The notes beneath the pieces are model-generated. The model saw only the letters and a list, made by a program, of their open reading frames with translations, ran no database searches and was not told the DNA's origin. The position numbers and the translations under genes were made by a program. From Closterium sp. NIES-65 (Eukaryota > Streptophyta > Zygnematophyceae > Desmidiales > Closteriaceae): a stretch of 64,000 bases of DNA. Below, piece after piece: positions 1-10,967 of the stretch; positions within the stretch are counted from its first letter, which is position 1; each line of letters opens with the position of its first letter. Where the stretch lies: contig CANXME010000106.1 of assembly GCA_948144175.1 (NCBI GenBank), positions 2,356,001-2,420,000 on the forward strand, read 5' to 3'.

Positions 1-7
1 TATTGTA

Positions 8-232
8 ACTTAGGACCCCAGTCTCGGACAGCGCAAAATGTCGATTTTCTTGGCGAAGGCGAGAATTTCGCTGAAATTCGATAGCCCATGTAGCATGATC
101 TTGTGCAAGATATCCGGCTTTAGCCCTATGACATAACGGTCCACCCGCTCCGCCTCATACATGTAGCCAATTTGCTCGCATCGTGCGAGAAAACAACTCG
201 TAAAGTCTTGGACCGACCCGAGTTGTCGCCAT
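8..232 (-). pseudogene. Ty3/gypsy gag, C-terminal part (element G1)
   Basis: Read on the minus strand from 232 downward, one frame gives a retrotransposon gag segment with motifs such as RQLGSVQDFTSCF, YEAERVDRYVIGL and KPDILHKIML, ending in a TAA at about 8-10. It continues the fragment at 7807-8540: the two join exactly across element A once its 5-bp target duplication GCCAT is removed. In Ty3/gypsy elements this is the capsid-like retrotrans_gag domain. The fragment is decayed, since the upstream part changes frame and carries stops, and pol would lie beyond the left window edge. The family assignment rests on motif pattern only. Confidence 0.7.
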
Positions 233-365
233 TGAGAAGATTAGAACGAGAATGATGTGAACTATGAATGAAGCGAGTACAAATATGAAACCCTAGTTGG
301 GTTGTACCCCTTATGGGATACCCCACTATAGCCTACACAATAGCATAAGCTATAATGTTCAGACA
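233..365 (-). repeat. 3' LTR of element A
   Basis: 133 bp, beginning TGAGAAG and ending AGACA on the plus strand (TGTCT...CTCA in element sense). It pairs with 7674-7806. The only differences seen are CCTTATG versus CCCTATG and the end CAGACA versus CTGACA. Relatives of this LTR occur at 9083, 13749, 14114, 14563, 14976, 21858, 26705, 27239, 49011 and 50025. Confidence 0.95.
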
Positions 366-588
366 CACCCCCATAGGCAAAGTGGGGGAGAACAAGGGGT
401 CACGAGACCAGTCAAGCAAAGCAAAGCAAAGCTCAGGGTGGATCACAAAGTCACCACACATTCCGAGCACAAGTTCAAAGGCCAAAAGGCCAGTTCACAT
501 GCAAGAGCATATATATACATATATATATATATATATGAGGCTAAGCAAGCAAGAGCAGGAGTATATATATGTGATAGTACAAGCAAGG
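366..588 (-). other. 3' UTR of element A with AT microsatellite
   Basis: Non-coding stretch between the pol stop and the 3' LTR. The polypurine tract lies next to the LTR (CACCCCCAT on the plus strand). A roughly 44-bp block at 430-473 starting AGCTCAGGGTGGATCAC is conserved in elements B, C, K, J1 and J2. Positions about 508-537 are an (AT)n microsatellite. Confidence 0.8.
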
Positions 589-3500
589 TCAAGAAGTGAG
601 CAAGTGAGGCAAGACAGGCACAAGACCCAGCTAAGTGCAGAAGCTCTGATGATCACAAGGCGCAAGTGCCTTGGTGAAAACATCAGCTGTGTTGGCCTCA
701 GAGGCCACGTACGCAAGCCGCAACTGTCCACGCTGCTGTAGCTCACGAGCAAGAAAGTAACGGAGAGCAATGTGCTTTGTCCTGTGCTCCAATCGCTGCT
801 CTCGACACAAGGCCAGCATGGCCTTGTTGTCTACGTACAGGACTGGAGGAGAACGAGGCGGCTCTCCAAGGTCGGTCAGCAGGTAGGTGAGCCAGCGAAG
901 CTCCTGGGCAGCCATAGCCCCGGCGTAGATCTCAGCCTCACAAGTGGAGCCGAGAACAGAAGTCTAGTGGGTAGCCCGCCACGAAACAGAGCCGGAACCA
1001 AGGCTGAAGGTGTAACCCTGTGACGACCGCTGCGTAGCCTGGTCGTCAGCCCAAGAAGCGTCCGCGTGCCCAGTGAGGACCACTGGACTCCGCCCTTCAA
1101 GCACTAGCCCCATGCCCGACGTACTGCACAAGTAGCGCAACACCCTCTTCGCTGCAGCCATGTGCTCTGGTCGGTGTCTCCCAGGAGCAACATAGCGTGC
1201 AAGAATGCTAAGAGGGTATGCAAGGTCAGGTCGTGTGCAGGTCATCAGGTACATGAGGCAACCAACAAGCTCTGGATACGGGCCACTCGACTCTACGGAC
1301 TCATCCGAAGGCAGAGCTGAGAGTGAGTGGCGAGTAGGCAGAGGAGTGGCCTGAGGCGAGGAGTACGTGAAGCCGAAGCACTGAAGGACCTGCTGCACCA
1401 TGTGTGACTGAGTCAGGGTAATGGTGCGGCGTGCTCTGTCCCGGGTGATCTGCAATCCAAGGTAGCTACGCAGTTCACCCACGTCTGTGCACGTGTGTCG
1501 CTTCTGCAGCTCGGACTTCACGTAGGCAAGTCCAGCAGTGTCAGCTGTGGCAAAGACCAAGTCGTCAACGTACACGAGGATGTAGAACGGCGGCAAAGAG
1601 GTGTTGGTGCGCAGAAATAGCGACGGGTCGGCAGTAGAAGGAGCAAACCCAAGAGCTGCAAGCGTAGTCCTCAGTGTGTTGTGCCACTCACGTGGCGCCT
1701 GGCGGAGATCGTAGACTGGACGCCGGAGACTCCACTGGGTACTAGGAGGGAAAGACCCTGTGAAGCCAAGTGGGCGGCGCAGCCTGATCTCCTCGTGCAC
1801 GCTGCCCTGCAAGAAAGTTGTGCTAAAGTCGAGAGAGTGGAGCTCGTAGTCACGGTGAGCAGCAATGTGCAGCAGTACCCGAAGAGTGGTCATCTTCGGG
1901 GTGGGGGAGAAGGTCTGAAAGTAGTCAACTCCCTGCCGCTGACTGAAGCCACAAGCCACGTAACGCGCCTTGAAAACAGGCAGAGAACCCGGCGGCTGCT
2001 TCACCCTGAAGATCCACATGCCACTGACGATGTTCGCCCCAGGAGGGGGGACAGCGTCAACGTAGGTGCCTGTGGACTTCCAGGAAGCCATCTATGCATC
2101 CATAGCTGCCTGCCACTGAGAGGAGTAGGGACCCTCTATCGCCTCCGCGTAAGAGCGCGGAGTCGGGATCTCAAGTGCATCCGGGTCTCCCTCAGGGGTA
2201 AGCAGTACGGACACGAGATGAGGTGAAGCAGCTGCCAGACACTGGAACTCCTCCTGCCTGTCCTCAAGGACGTCCGTGCCAAGGGCACACTCACCCCCGA
2301 TGGACGGAGGACAGATAGACTCAGACTCAGCGACAAGACTAGCAGCGTAGTCTAAGCGACAGCGAGCAGCAAAGTCGACGAGCTCAGTAACGAGAGCAGA
2401 CCCAGCAGTAGACTCAAAAAAAGGGTCAGTGACAACAGTAGCAAAGAGACGCGTGACAGTAGGACTGGCAGCACGAAGAGAGTCCGACTCAGGGTCGGCA
2501 AGTGCAAGAAGAGAGGACTTAGGAGGGGAAGGCAAAGGGGCACGCAGAGGAGCAGTAGACGGACGCAGAGACATCCGGTGCGTGCCAGGGACAGGAGGAG
2601 GACGCTGGCGCGAAATGCGACCACTAGCGCGAGCAGCTCTAACAGGCGACGCAGGACGAGACGTAGGCTCACGACGCTTAGTAAGACCTCCAATAGGACC
2701 AGCGTAGGGAGAAGGAGCAGGGAGAGGGGAGGCAAGCTGTAGCTGTGACTGTGACGGGAAAGGCTGTGGACACTCTAAGGGAGGAGGAGGACCAGTAGAA
2801 GGTGGAAGACCAAGAACCTGCTGCAGGAGTGGAACAAAGTACAGTCGAGGCCGCGTGACGACGCCAGAAGCAGCAGGGACAGCACCAGTACCCTCAGGAG
2901 GAGCACCCGCTCCAGCAGCACCTCCAGCAGCACCCGGAGCACCCCCAGTAGGACCGCGAGCAGTAGTCTTAGCGCCAACACCCTCTGCAGCACCAGCTCC
3001 AGTCAAACCCGTAGGCCCAGCAGCTCCAGTACTCCCAGTACGAGCACCTCTGGGACCCGCGACCGCAGCACCCTCAACAGCCGAAGAACCTCCAGCACTA
3101 GCAGTACGGCGCCAACGCCGGGCAAACCACTCGCGCAGCTCCTATGGAGAGAGTGGCTCTCGGCGAGAAGAAGCACCCGGAGAACCTCTAGGCGGAGCAC
3201 CTCCACTCCCAGCACCCCCAGGCCTAGCACCTTTAGGCTCAGCACCCCCAGGCGTAGCACCTCCAGGCTCAGCACCCCGAGGCGTAGCACCCCAAAGCTC
3301 AGCACCTTTAGGCTCAGCACCCCCAGACGCAGTACCCCCAGGGTCTGCACCCCTAGACTCAGCACCCCCAGGTCTAGCACCCCCAGGCTTAGCACCCCCA
3401 GCAGCACCAGAGTCACCAGTGATCTCGACAGGCTCGACTGCGTCTACCTGGGACACACCTGAAGGGGCAGGACCCTGAGGGGGGAGGGAGTCTACCTGGG

Positions 3501-4091
3501 GGGGACCTGGTACAAGGAAGAGCGGGGGTGGGGGGAGGGACGGAGTGCGGTAGGGGAAGAGGCGGTAGTAGGGGACCGACTCGTCAAACGTGACGTCCTG
3601 GGAGGATAGAACACGTCGAGAGGTGGGGCGGTAGAACTGCCACCCTAGCGCGTCAGGGGGGAACCCCAGGAAGACGAAAGGAGCAGCACGAGGGGACAGC
3701 TTGTCCGCAGACAAGTCGCGGACAAACGCCCGAGATCCCCAGACCCGGAACGCCGATGCATCGCCAACCTTCCCCGTCCACAGTAAGGCTGGGGAGGTCT
3801 CCGGCCTGGAGACCCTGGGGTGGAGGTTGATTTGATGCGCCGCGTACCTGACCGCAAACGGCCACAGAAAATGGGGGGCAGCCGCATGCACCATAGACCT
3901 CGAGCGACGTCCATGACCATGCCAATGCGGCGCTCAGCAATCCCATTTTGCTGCGGTGAGTCCGGAAGCGTGAAGGTCTGACGGATGCCTCGTGCGCGAC
4001 AGTAGGCTCGCAGTAGGCCTGAGGAAAACTCTCCGCCTCTGTCCGAGTGCAGACGCAGAACAGGGAAGTCTGAGCAAAAGCTCCGCCTGAG
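589..4091 (-). pseudogene. Element A pol: integrase core, RT and RNase H
   Basis: Second half of the copia polyprotein. From 4091 the frame continues the integrase core (LRLHSDRGGEFSS, then SPQQNGIAER, the second D and the E of the DDE triad). It then shifts frame near 3900. From about 3894 to 589 all recognisable parts share one frame: integrase C-terminus, a repetitive linker (GGAEPGGAEPKGAE-type pentads, about 3170-3420), RT with an intact YVDDL at about 1560, and RNase H with HADASWADDQ and YVDNKAMLALC. In-frame stops seen at about 3142, 2092, 964 and 631 are all TAG, where sister copies have Q, K/E, S and L codons. The family stop is the TGA at 589-591. It cannot make a full product without readthrough and a frame change. 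Confidence 0.9.
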
Positions 4092-6461
4092 CTAGAGACG
4101 AGCCGCGCGGATCCAGTCAATCAGCACCTCAGTGACATCACTCTTGCTGCGCAAGGGGAAGACCGTGGTGTAACGCGAGTAGTCGTCAACAACGAGCAGG
4201 AAGTAGCGCTCATGACCCTGTCCATGGACGCGGGCCGGGCCCCACACGTCCATGTGAAGCGTCTGCAACGGGGCCTCTGTCGGAGGAAACTGGGAGGAGT
4301 GAGGGGCAGCCCGCTGGCGCCCCTCGACACAGGGGACACAGGCAGGGCCAGGGCCCTGAGGAAGGGGAGGGAGGGACCAGGGGAGACCAGACACAAGAAG
4401 ACGGGAGGCCATGCCTCTGAGCCGAAGCAGAGAGGGGTGACCAAGACGGTGGTGCCAGAGGAGAGTCTCATGAGACAAGAGACGACACGAACAGGGGGCA
4501 GACTCAGGACTAGACCTAGACGCTGCAGCAAACACCTGACCGGACAAAGCGACTCTACCAGACTCAGTACCGGGAGGAGACGCAGTGGTCAGTGTGTACA
4601 GGCTCGACCCCGGCTGACGGGTAAATGTAGCCTGGTGCCGGCCTGTGCTAGCCTCTGTACAGTGCGTCACCCGCTGACGCGCAGGAGTGAACTGGTGTAC
4701 TCCCCCATCCTGTAGGTCAGCACCACTCACCAGGTTCGTCGAGAACGAGGGGAGGTAGAGACCAGACAGGGTGCCAGAGGGAGCCGCCGGACACGGGAGG
4801 ACTGTGGAGAAGCGAGACAGTACAGGACCCCCGGAGGGATCAGCCAGAGACATCGCAACCGGCCGACTAAGCGGCATGAGTGTGGTGCGGTCCCGAAAGA
4901 AGGAGCAAGACGCCCCAGAGTCAAGAGTGAAGGTGAGGGAGGCCGAAGCCGACGTAGTACCTGAGAGCGCAGACTCACCTGTACCTGAGGACGCAGACAC
5001 ACTAGCACCTAGAGCAGCAGCGTCGCAAGCACCTAGGGCAGCAGCCTCAATGCCCGGATCGGGCGGGAAACAGCGGTAGCAGTCACCCTCATCACTATGA
5101 GACACAGCATACATGGCAGAGAGAATTGCATCAAAGTCAAGATCAAAGATGGCAACACCCGCCCTGGACAGCTCACCCCAGCGAGGAATCTCTGAGGCCT
5201 CTGGGAACTGGTGACGCCACGCGTCCGTCAGGCGGCGAAAGCAGCGCTAGGTGGGGTGCCCACCCCCACACTGCTCACCTGCACGGTCGCTAGTGCGCAG
5301 GACGTAGGTGCACGGACCAAAACCCCCACCCCGCTGGCGTTCAGTGTACCACTCACGGAGCTGCTGAGGGGACAGGGTCTCACGACCGCGCTGCTGCTGC
5401 AGGCGCGCGCCACTCCTCTGCGAAGGCCCGCGACCAGCTCCACCGCCACCCCCACCGCCTCTGCCGCCTCCGCTACTGCCGCCGCCTCCACCGCCGCCTC
5501 CACCGCCGCCTCCACCGCCGCCTCCTCCGCCACCTCCGCTCCCACCGCCACCGCCGCCGCCGCCTCCGCCTCCACCGCTGCCACCGACCCCCCCACCCGC
5601 ACCTCCACTCCCACCGCCACCCCCACTACCCCCACCGCCTCCACCTCCACCTCCACCGCCCACTCCTCCAGCTCCCTTGCCCCCCTTGCCCTTGCCAGGG
5701 CGGCGTCTCCCGCTAGGGGCAGACGCCGCACCGACCGACTCAAGACCAAGGAGGTCGGCCGTAGCAGCAGAGGCAACAGAGGGCAGCAGGGGGGAGGGGG
5801 AACACCCCTCAAAGATGGGGGTGCGCGGGTCACCTCGAGAGGCTCCTACAGTGACTATACTCTTCTCCGTTGCTAAGAGGGCCTTCTCGAGGAGATCGAC
5901 AATGAGTGTGGTGGGACAGACTGAGAGAAAGTGGTCCCTGACTACACGAAGGGAGTCAGGAAGGCGAGTGACTAGGAAGTACAGAGTGATGTACATGGGG
6001 GGGGGGGGGTTCTTGGCGCAGAAGTCAGCAGGGAGTGCAGCGCGGTAGCGAGTGTCACTAGTGCGGAGGTGCGTTATGAGGTCAGCCACGGTGGGAAAGG
6101 TAGCAAGGTCAGGGAAGAGGTACGGTAGCATGAGACGGCTCAGTGCAGTAGTGGCAGGGGAGGAGTAGGGCGCGACTACAGCGTCGTGAGCACTCTTGTA
6201 CTGACTAAAGTGCGCACGCTCGGAGGTAGGGAGGTGGCGACGCACAGCAAGACGTGCAGCAGCGTCGCCCGTGGCCCACTGGGAGCGAACAGTGGCGTCA
6301 GCATCAGCAGCAGGGGCAGGGGAAGCGCCAGAGGTAAGGTCAAAGAGAGAGAGGCCGTCTGCCCTATCGCACTGTAAGAACAGCTGCAAGTCGTCTACCC
6401 AGACCTCCAAGTCAATGGCCCGACCCTCAGCGTCAAAGGCGAGGACACTAGGGGTAGCCAT
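4092..6461 (-). pseudogene. Element A gag, protease and integrase N-terminus
   Basis: Starts at ATG 6461 (MATPSVLAFDAEG), the same start as element H (MASPSVLIFDPEG). Gag shows WVDDLQLFLQC, RYSSPATTALSRLMLPYLFP and GASRGDPRTPIFEGCSPSP. It is followed by a long Gly-rich stretch (about 5430-5700) and an atypical Cys/His cluster, GEQC-x3-H-x4-C, that may stand in for a zinc knuckle. The protease has the canonical LDSGAS at about 4900. The integrase has the HHCC finger (LLWHHRLGH ... CVPC) and the first catalytic D region (HMDVWGP). Two TAG codons interrupt it: at about 5247 (a Q codon in element C) and at 4092 (also a Q codon elsewhere). A run of 13 C (sense) at 5997-6009 encodes prolines. Confidence 0.9.
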
Positions 6462-6489
6462 GACGACAGTAGCCTAGCAGTACTACCTG

Positions 6490-7600
6490 TAGGACAGAGG
6501 CAGTGCAGTGACAGGAGCGCTGCTCTCACCAGACAGGGCGGGTCGGGCAGCTCAGCAGCACAGCAACGCGGCTGCTCGGACGGCTCAGCAGCAACTGCGG
6601 TTTGGGCGGCTCAGGCAGCTCGGCTCCACAGCGGCTCAGGCGGCTCGGGCGGCTCGGGCGGCTCGGGCGGCTCGGCTCCTCAGCGGCTCAGGGGGCTCGG
6701 GCGACTCGGGCGGCTCGGGCGGCTCGGGCGGGTCGGGCGGCTCGGCTCCTCAGCAGCTCAGGTGGCTCGGGCGGCTCGGGCAGGTCGGGCAGCTCGGGCG
6801 GCTCGGGCGGCTCGGGCGGGTCGGGCAGCTCGGGTGGCGCGGGTGGTGTAGGGCCGTAGGGCCGCTGGTAGGGCTCGGGGCCGCAGCGAGAGGGGCGGCG
6901 GGGCCGCAGAGACGGGCGGCGGGGCCGCAGTGAGAGGCGGCGGGGCCGCAGCTAGAGAGGCGCCGGGGCCGTAGCTAGAGAGGCGGCGGGGCCGCGGAGA
7001 CGGGCGGCGGGGCCGCAGAGACGGGCGGCGGGGCCGAAGTGAGAGGCGGCGGGGCCGCGAAGACGGGCGGCGGGGCCGCTGAGACGAGCGGCGGGGCCGC
7101 AGTGAGAGGCGGCGGGGCCGCAACGAGAGAGGCGGCGGGGCCGCGAAGACGGGCGGCGGGGCCGCTGAGACGGGCGGCGGGGCCGCAGGGAGAGGCGCCG
7201 GGGCCGCAGCTAGAGAGGCGGCGGGGCCGCGGAGACGGGCGGCGGGGCCGCAGAGACGGGCGGCGGGGCCAAAGTGAGAGGCGGCGGGGCCGCAGCGAGA
7301 GAGGCGGCGGGGCCGCGAAGACGGGCGGCGGGGCCGCTGAGACGGGCGGCGGAGCCGCAGTGAGAGGCGGCGGGGCCGCAGCGGGAGAGGCGGCGGGGCC
7401 GCGAAGACGGGCGGCTGGGCCGCTGAGACGGGTGGCGGGGCCGCCGTGAAGGGCGGCGGGGCCGCAACGAGAGAGGCGGCGGGGCCGCAGAAAAGGGCAG
7501 CGAGGCCGCTGAGACAGGCGGCGGGGCCGCAGTGAAGGGCCGCTAGGGCGGCTCGACGAAGTGAGGGCCCGGAGCGCGACTCGGGCTGAGCGCGCTTCGG
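6490..7600 (-). repeat. GC-rich tandem-repeat leader of element A
   Basis: The 1.1 kb between the primer-binding region and gag is almost pure tandem repeat. 6600-6835 is built from a 9-bp unit GGCTCGGGC. About 6880-7545 is built from an 18- to 20-bp unit with the core GGCGGCGGGGCCGC. Long open frames across it are low-complexity artefacts. Elements B, C, H and J carry different GC-rich arrays in the same place. Confidence 0.85.
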
Positions 7601-7673
7601 GCAGGAAAAAAAAAAAAAACTCGATGTGGTGGGCCCTAAGCACAGTTCCCAAGGGGGAACCTGCTCGATACCA
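7601..7673 (-). other. Primer-binding site with extended tRNA-iMet-like sequence, element A
   Basis: Directly inside the 5' LTR, the sense strand reads TGGTATCGAGCAG, a one-base-deleted match to the initiator tRNA-Met site TGGTATCAGAGC. On the plus strand the similarity to the tRNA continues outward through GGTGGGCCCTAAG (anticodon stem) to GGGCAGGAAAA (D-arm-like, with an A-run). This is much longer than a usual primer-binding site. Confidence 0.75.
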
Positions 7674-7806
7674 TGAGAAGATTAGAACGAGAATGATGTG
7701 AACTATGAATGAAGCGAGTACAAATATGAAACCCTAGTTGGGTTGTACCCCCTATGGGATACCCCACTATAGCCTACACAATAGCATAAGCTATAATGTT
7801 CTGACA
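7674..7806 (-). repeat. 5' LTR of element A
   Basis: 133 bp, the partner of 233-365, with two differences between them. It ends at the second copy of the target duplication GCCAT (7807-7811). No convincing TATA box was seen in this short LTR type. Confidence 0.95.
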
Positions 7807-8540
7807 GCCATGTACGCAGTCTTTGACGCGCCAAAATAGAAGTCGCAATTCGTCGAAGTGCGCCCGAAACCCTGCGCACCACGCATCCCACGTGCTATAT
7901 TGGGCGGTTTTGCAGAACGAACTCCTGGTAACGGCTGGACCCGAGGGCTCTTCGTGTTGCAACGGCGGCTCGTATGCGCGTGGCGGCGTCGCGATAACTC
8001 GCCACCAGTCCATGGCGGGACCCCGTAGCAGCGAGACACCATATCTTATCATCCTTGTGTCCGACTCGACTTAATTCGCATCAAAGAAGACATTCACGAT
8101 TGAACTGTCGGACCTCTACGTTGGCTCGGATCGAAGCAGGGTGGGCGTTGCGGTTTCAGCAGCATCGGCGCGACGACGTCATTGTTGCCGATTATCAGTA
8201 TAAATTTGACGTGACGATGGACTTCGCGAGGCCCGCTCGTATTTGGTGCAGAACTGTTCCTCTCCATGCCGTGCATTGATTAGGCAGCGCCATCACTGGC
8301 TGCGCCTGAGCACTGTCCCACGTTGTCGTGATGTGACGGTGTGCCGGATGAAATGATAATCGGGTCCTCCGATTGCTTAGGTGCATTTGCAGGTGCTTGT
8401 GCTAGTGCATTCACTACTGACTCTTGGCAGGCAGAGTCGCGTTCGGTCATAAGAGCTGCGATTTCCAGCGCCGAATCCTCGAGTTGGCATATGAGCCGGT
8501 CGAGCTGCTCCTGCGTCAACGTCCCGCGATTGAATTCGGC
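7807..8540 (-). pseudogene. Ty3/gypsy gag, N-terminal and central part (element G1)
   Basis: Minus-strand chromovirus-like gag. A likely start at about 8540 gives MAEFNRGTLTQEQLDRL, followed by a Ser/Pro-rich stretch, RPPCFDPSQRRGPTVQS, then in another frame RYGVSLLRGPAMDWWR and TWDAWCAGFRAHFD, then in a third frame ATSILARQRLRTW. The pattern of LLRGPAMDWWR followed by W..F...F is typical of retrotrans_gag in Ty3/gypsy elements. At least two frameshifts and a TGA (about 8094) break it. It is interrupted by element A and resumes at 232. Confidence 0.75.
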
Positions 8541-8645
8541 CATGGCGGGGGTGTCGCGCAAGCTTGGCGAGAGCCTCGGTCGTGGCCGTGCGTGTTTGCG
8601 AGAGAGCACTTTGAGCAGCGGTGCTTGACCGCTGAGAGACGTCTA

Positions 8646-8670
8646 CCCCCCCCCCCCCCCCCCCCCCCCC
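8646..8670. repeat. Poly-C tract of 25
   Basis: Uninterrupted C25 followed by ACCCC and A10, lying in the G1 leader between the LTR and gag. Tracts this long are length-unstable and prone to assembly error. Confidence 0.95.
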
Positions 8671-8753
8671 ACCCCAAAAAAAAAATATTTGAGATAGTGG
8701 AAGCGAATGTGTGGGTGCGGTCTGAGAAGAGATCGTAGTCTCTGAATACCAAG

Positions 8754-9082
8754 TGTTACGAGTGCAATCGAGTGAGTGAGCAAGAAGTGCACTATGGAAG
8801 CAAATAGTACATCGAACGAAGGCATGAGCGAAGATTATACAGCGAAACTACAGTGGTAACTGTAATGGGGTGCGCTACAAGCCTGGCGCCGAGGCTGAGA
8901 ATTGTCGAGGCGGAGGTCCGGAGCGCGGGTTACCAACCAAACCGAGAGGCTGGGTCGCAGCGTGAACAGTGGCGGGAAAAGTGGTCGAGGCGTGTGTCGG
9001 GAGTGGTAATGGTGCACTATTCAGAGTTTTTGTCGGGAATAGTGGTGTATGTGCTGAGTAGGGACGCGAAGTAAGGGTAAGG
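8754..9082 (-). repeat. 5' LTR of chromovirus G1, main part
   Basis: On the plus strand it runs from TGTTACGAGTGCAATCGAG to the start of element B and resumes at 14238-14254, ending CCTTACA. In sense it is TGTAAGGAA...CGTAACA, about 346 bp without B. It is clearly homologous to the LTR at 47830-48068 (shared segments GAGTGCAAT, GCGAAGGCATG, GCGCGAAGTAA, TTCCTTACA). The sense strand just inside reads TTGGTATTCAGAG, a primer-binding-site-like match to tRNA-iMet with one extra T. Confidence 0.75.
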
Positions 9083-9211
9083 TGTCAGAAGTACGAACGG
9101 GAATGAATTGACTAACAGCAGGATGGGTACAAGTACTAACCCTAATTGGGTTGTACCCCATATGGGCTACCCCACTAAAGCCTACACAATAAGCAGCATA
9201 TAAGCTTGACA
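9083..9211 (-). repeat. 3' LTR of element B
   Basis: 129 bp from TGTCAGAAGTAC to AGCTTGACA. Its closest partner is 14114-14237. It is followed by the conserved CACCCCCAT tract and the roughly 44-bp AGCTCAGGGTGG block (about 9271). Confidence 0.9.
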
Positions 9212-9436
9212 CACCCCCATACACAAAGTGGGGGAGAACAAGTGGTCACAAGACCAGTCAATAAAAGCAAAGCTCAGGGTGGATCACAAAGTCACCACAC
9301 ACTCTGAGCACAAGCAAATGGCCACAGGGCCAGTTCACATGCAGAGTTATATAAAGCAGAACAAGCACTACAGTGATCACAACCTAGCTAGTGTAAACAT
9401 GCAGGTATATGTATATAGATCACAGTACAAGCAAAG

Positions 9437-10967
9437 TCAAGAAGTGAGCAAGTGAGGCAAAGTAGGCACAAGGCCTAGAATAGTACAGAAACGCTGATGA
9501 TAACAAGGCTGAAGTGCCTTGGTAAAGATATCAGCAGTCTTGGCCTCAGAGGCCACGTAAACAAAATGAAGCTAACCACGCTGCTGCAACTCTCGAGCAA
9601 GGAAGTAGCGCAAAGCGATGTGCTTCATTCTGTGCTCCAGTCTGTGCTCCTGACACAAGGCAATCATGGCCTTGTTGTCGACGTACAGAACTGGAGGAGA
9701 ACGAGGCGGCTCTCCCAAGTCAATCAGCAGGTAGGTGAGCCAGCGTAACTCCTGTGTAGCCATGGCTCCTGCGTAGATATCAGCCTCACAACTAGAGCTG
9801 AGAATAGAAGACGAGCAGGTAGACCACCAAGAAACAGAGCCGGAGCCAAGGCTAAAGGTGTAACCGTGTCACGACCGCTGCGTAGCCAAGTCGTCAGCCC
9901 AAGAAGCGTCGCCGTGACCAGTGAGGACAACTCGAGCCCGTCCTCCAAGCACGAGCCCCATGCCACCCTCTCGCAAAAGTAGCGCATCACCCTCTTAGCG
10001 GCCTTCCAGTGCTCTCGTCGGTGTCTCCCGGGCGCAAAAGTAGCGTGCCAAGATGCTAAGAGGGTAAGCAAGGTCAGGTCGAGTGCAGGTCATTAGGTAC
10101 ATGAGGCAGCCCACAAGCTCTAGATACGGGCCACTCGGCCCTATGGACTCATCCAAAGGAAGATCTGAGAGCAAATGACCAGTAGGCAGAGGAGTTGCAG
10201 AGGTGTGGCGAGGAGTACTGGAAGTCGAAGCGTTGAAGGACCTACTACAGCATATGTGACTGAGTCAAGGTAATGGTGTGATGTGCTCTGTCCCGGGTGA
10301 TCTGCAAGCCAAGATAGCTGCGTACCTCACCAAGGTATGTGCACGTGTCTCTCTTCTGCAGTTCCAACTTCACGTGGGACAGTACAGCAGTGTCAGTAGT
10401 GGCAAAGACCAAGTCGTCGACGTACACAAGGATATAGAACGGCGGCAGCGAAGTGTCGGTGCGTAGAAAAAGCGACGGGTCAGCAGTCGAAGGAGCAAAC
10501 CCAAGAGCCGCAAGTGTCGTCCTCAGTGTGGCATCCCACTTGCGAGGCGCCTGGCGGAGACCATAGAGTGGCGGCCGGAGTCTCCACTGGGTACCTGCAG
10601 GAAACGACCCAGTAAAACCAGGTGGGCGGCACAGCCAGATCTCCTCGTGCAGGCTGCCATGTAGGAAAGCAGTGCTGAAGTCAAGAGAATGAAGCTCGTA
10701 GTCACGCTTAGCGGCGACGTGCAGCAAAACCCGAAGAGTGGTCATCTTTGTGCTAGGGGAGAAGGTTTGGAAGCCGTCAACTCCCTGTCACTTACTGAAG
10801 CCTCGTGCAACGTAACGTGCCTTGAAGACAGAAGGAGAACTCGGCGGCCGCTTCACCCTGAAAATCCACATGCCACTGACGATGTTCGCCCCAGGTGGGG
10901 GAACATCGTCGATGTAAGTGCCTGTGGACTTCCAGGATGTCATCACTGCGTCCATGGCTGTCTGCCA
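9437..10967 (-). pseudogene. Element B RT and RNase H remnant
   Basis: Three frames are needed to follow the copia RT (HSLDFSTAFLHGSLHEEIW, YGLRQAPRKW, intact YVDDLVFAT at about 10400) and RNase H (PPVLYVDNKAMIALC, RMKHIALRYFLARELQQRG). The family stop TGA lies at about 9437-9439. Frameshifts lie near 10245 and 9900, and the middle of RNase H is badly damaged. No active product is expected. Confidence 0.85.

Larger units (their letters stand above)
233..7806 (-). mobile_element. Ty1/copia retrotransposon A, near full length, coding-defective
   Basis: A 7.57-kb LTR retrotransposon on the minus strand. Its 133-bp LTRs (233-365 and 7674-7806) differ at two positions and are flanked by a perfect 5-bp target duplication GCCAT (228-232 and 7807-7811). 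In sense order it has the 5' LTR (right), a primer-binding site with tRNA-like extension, a GC-rich tandem-repeat leader, gag, protease, integrase, reverse transcriptase, RNase H, a 3' UTR and a 3' LTR preceded by the G-rich tract ATGGGGGTG. The order protease-integrase-RT-RNase H defines Ty1/copia. The reading frame is broken by in-frame TAG codons and at least one frameshift. It sits inside a decayed chromovirus gag. Confidence 0.95.

Noticed and set aside
6758-7652. Arg/Pro-rich frames in the element A leader
   Set aside because: Pure repeat translation, no start context and no conservation with element C.
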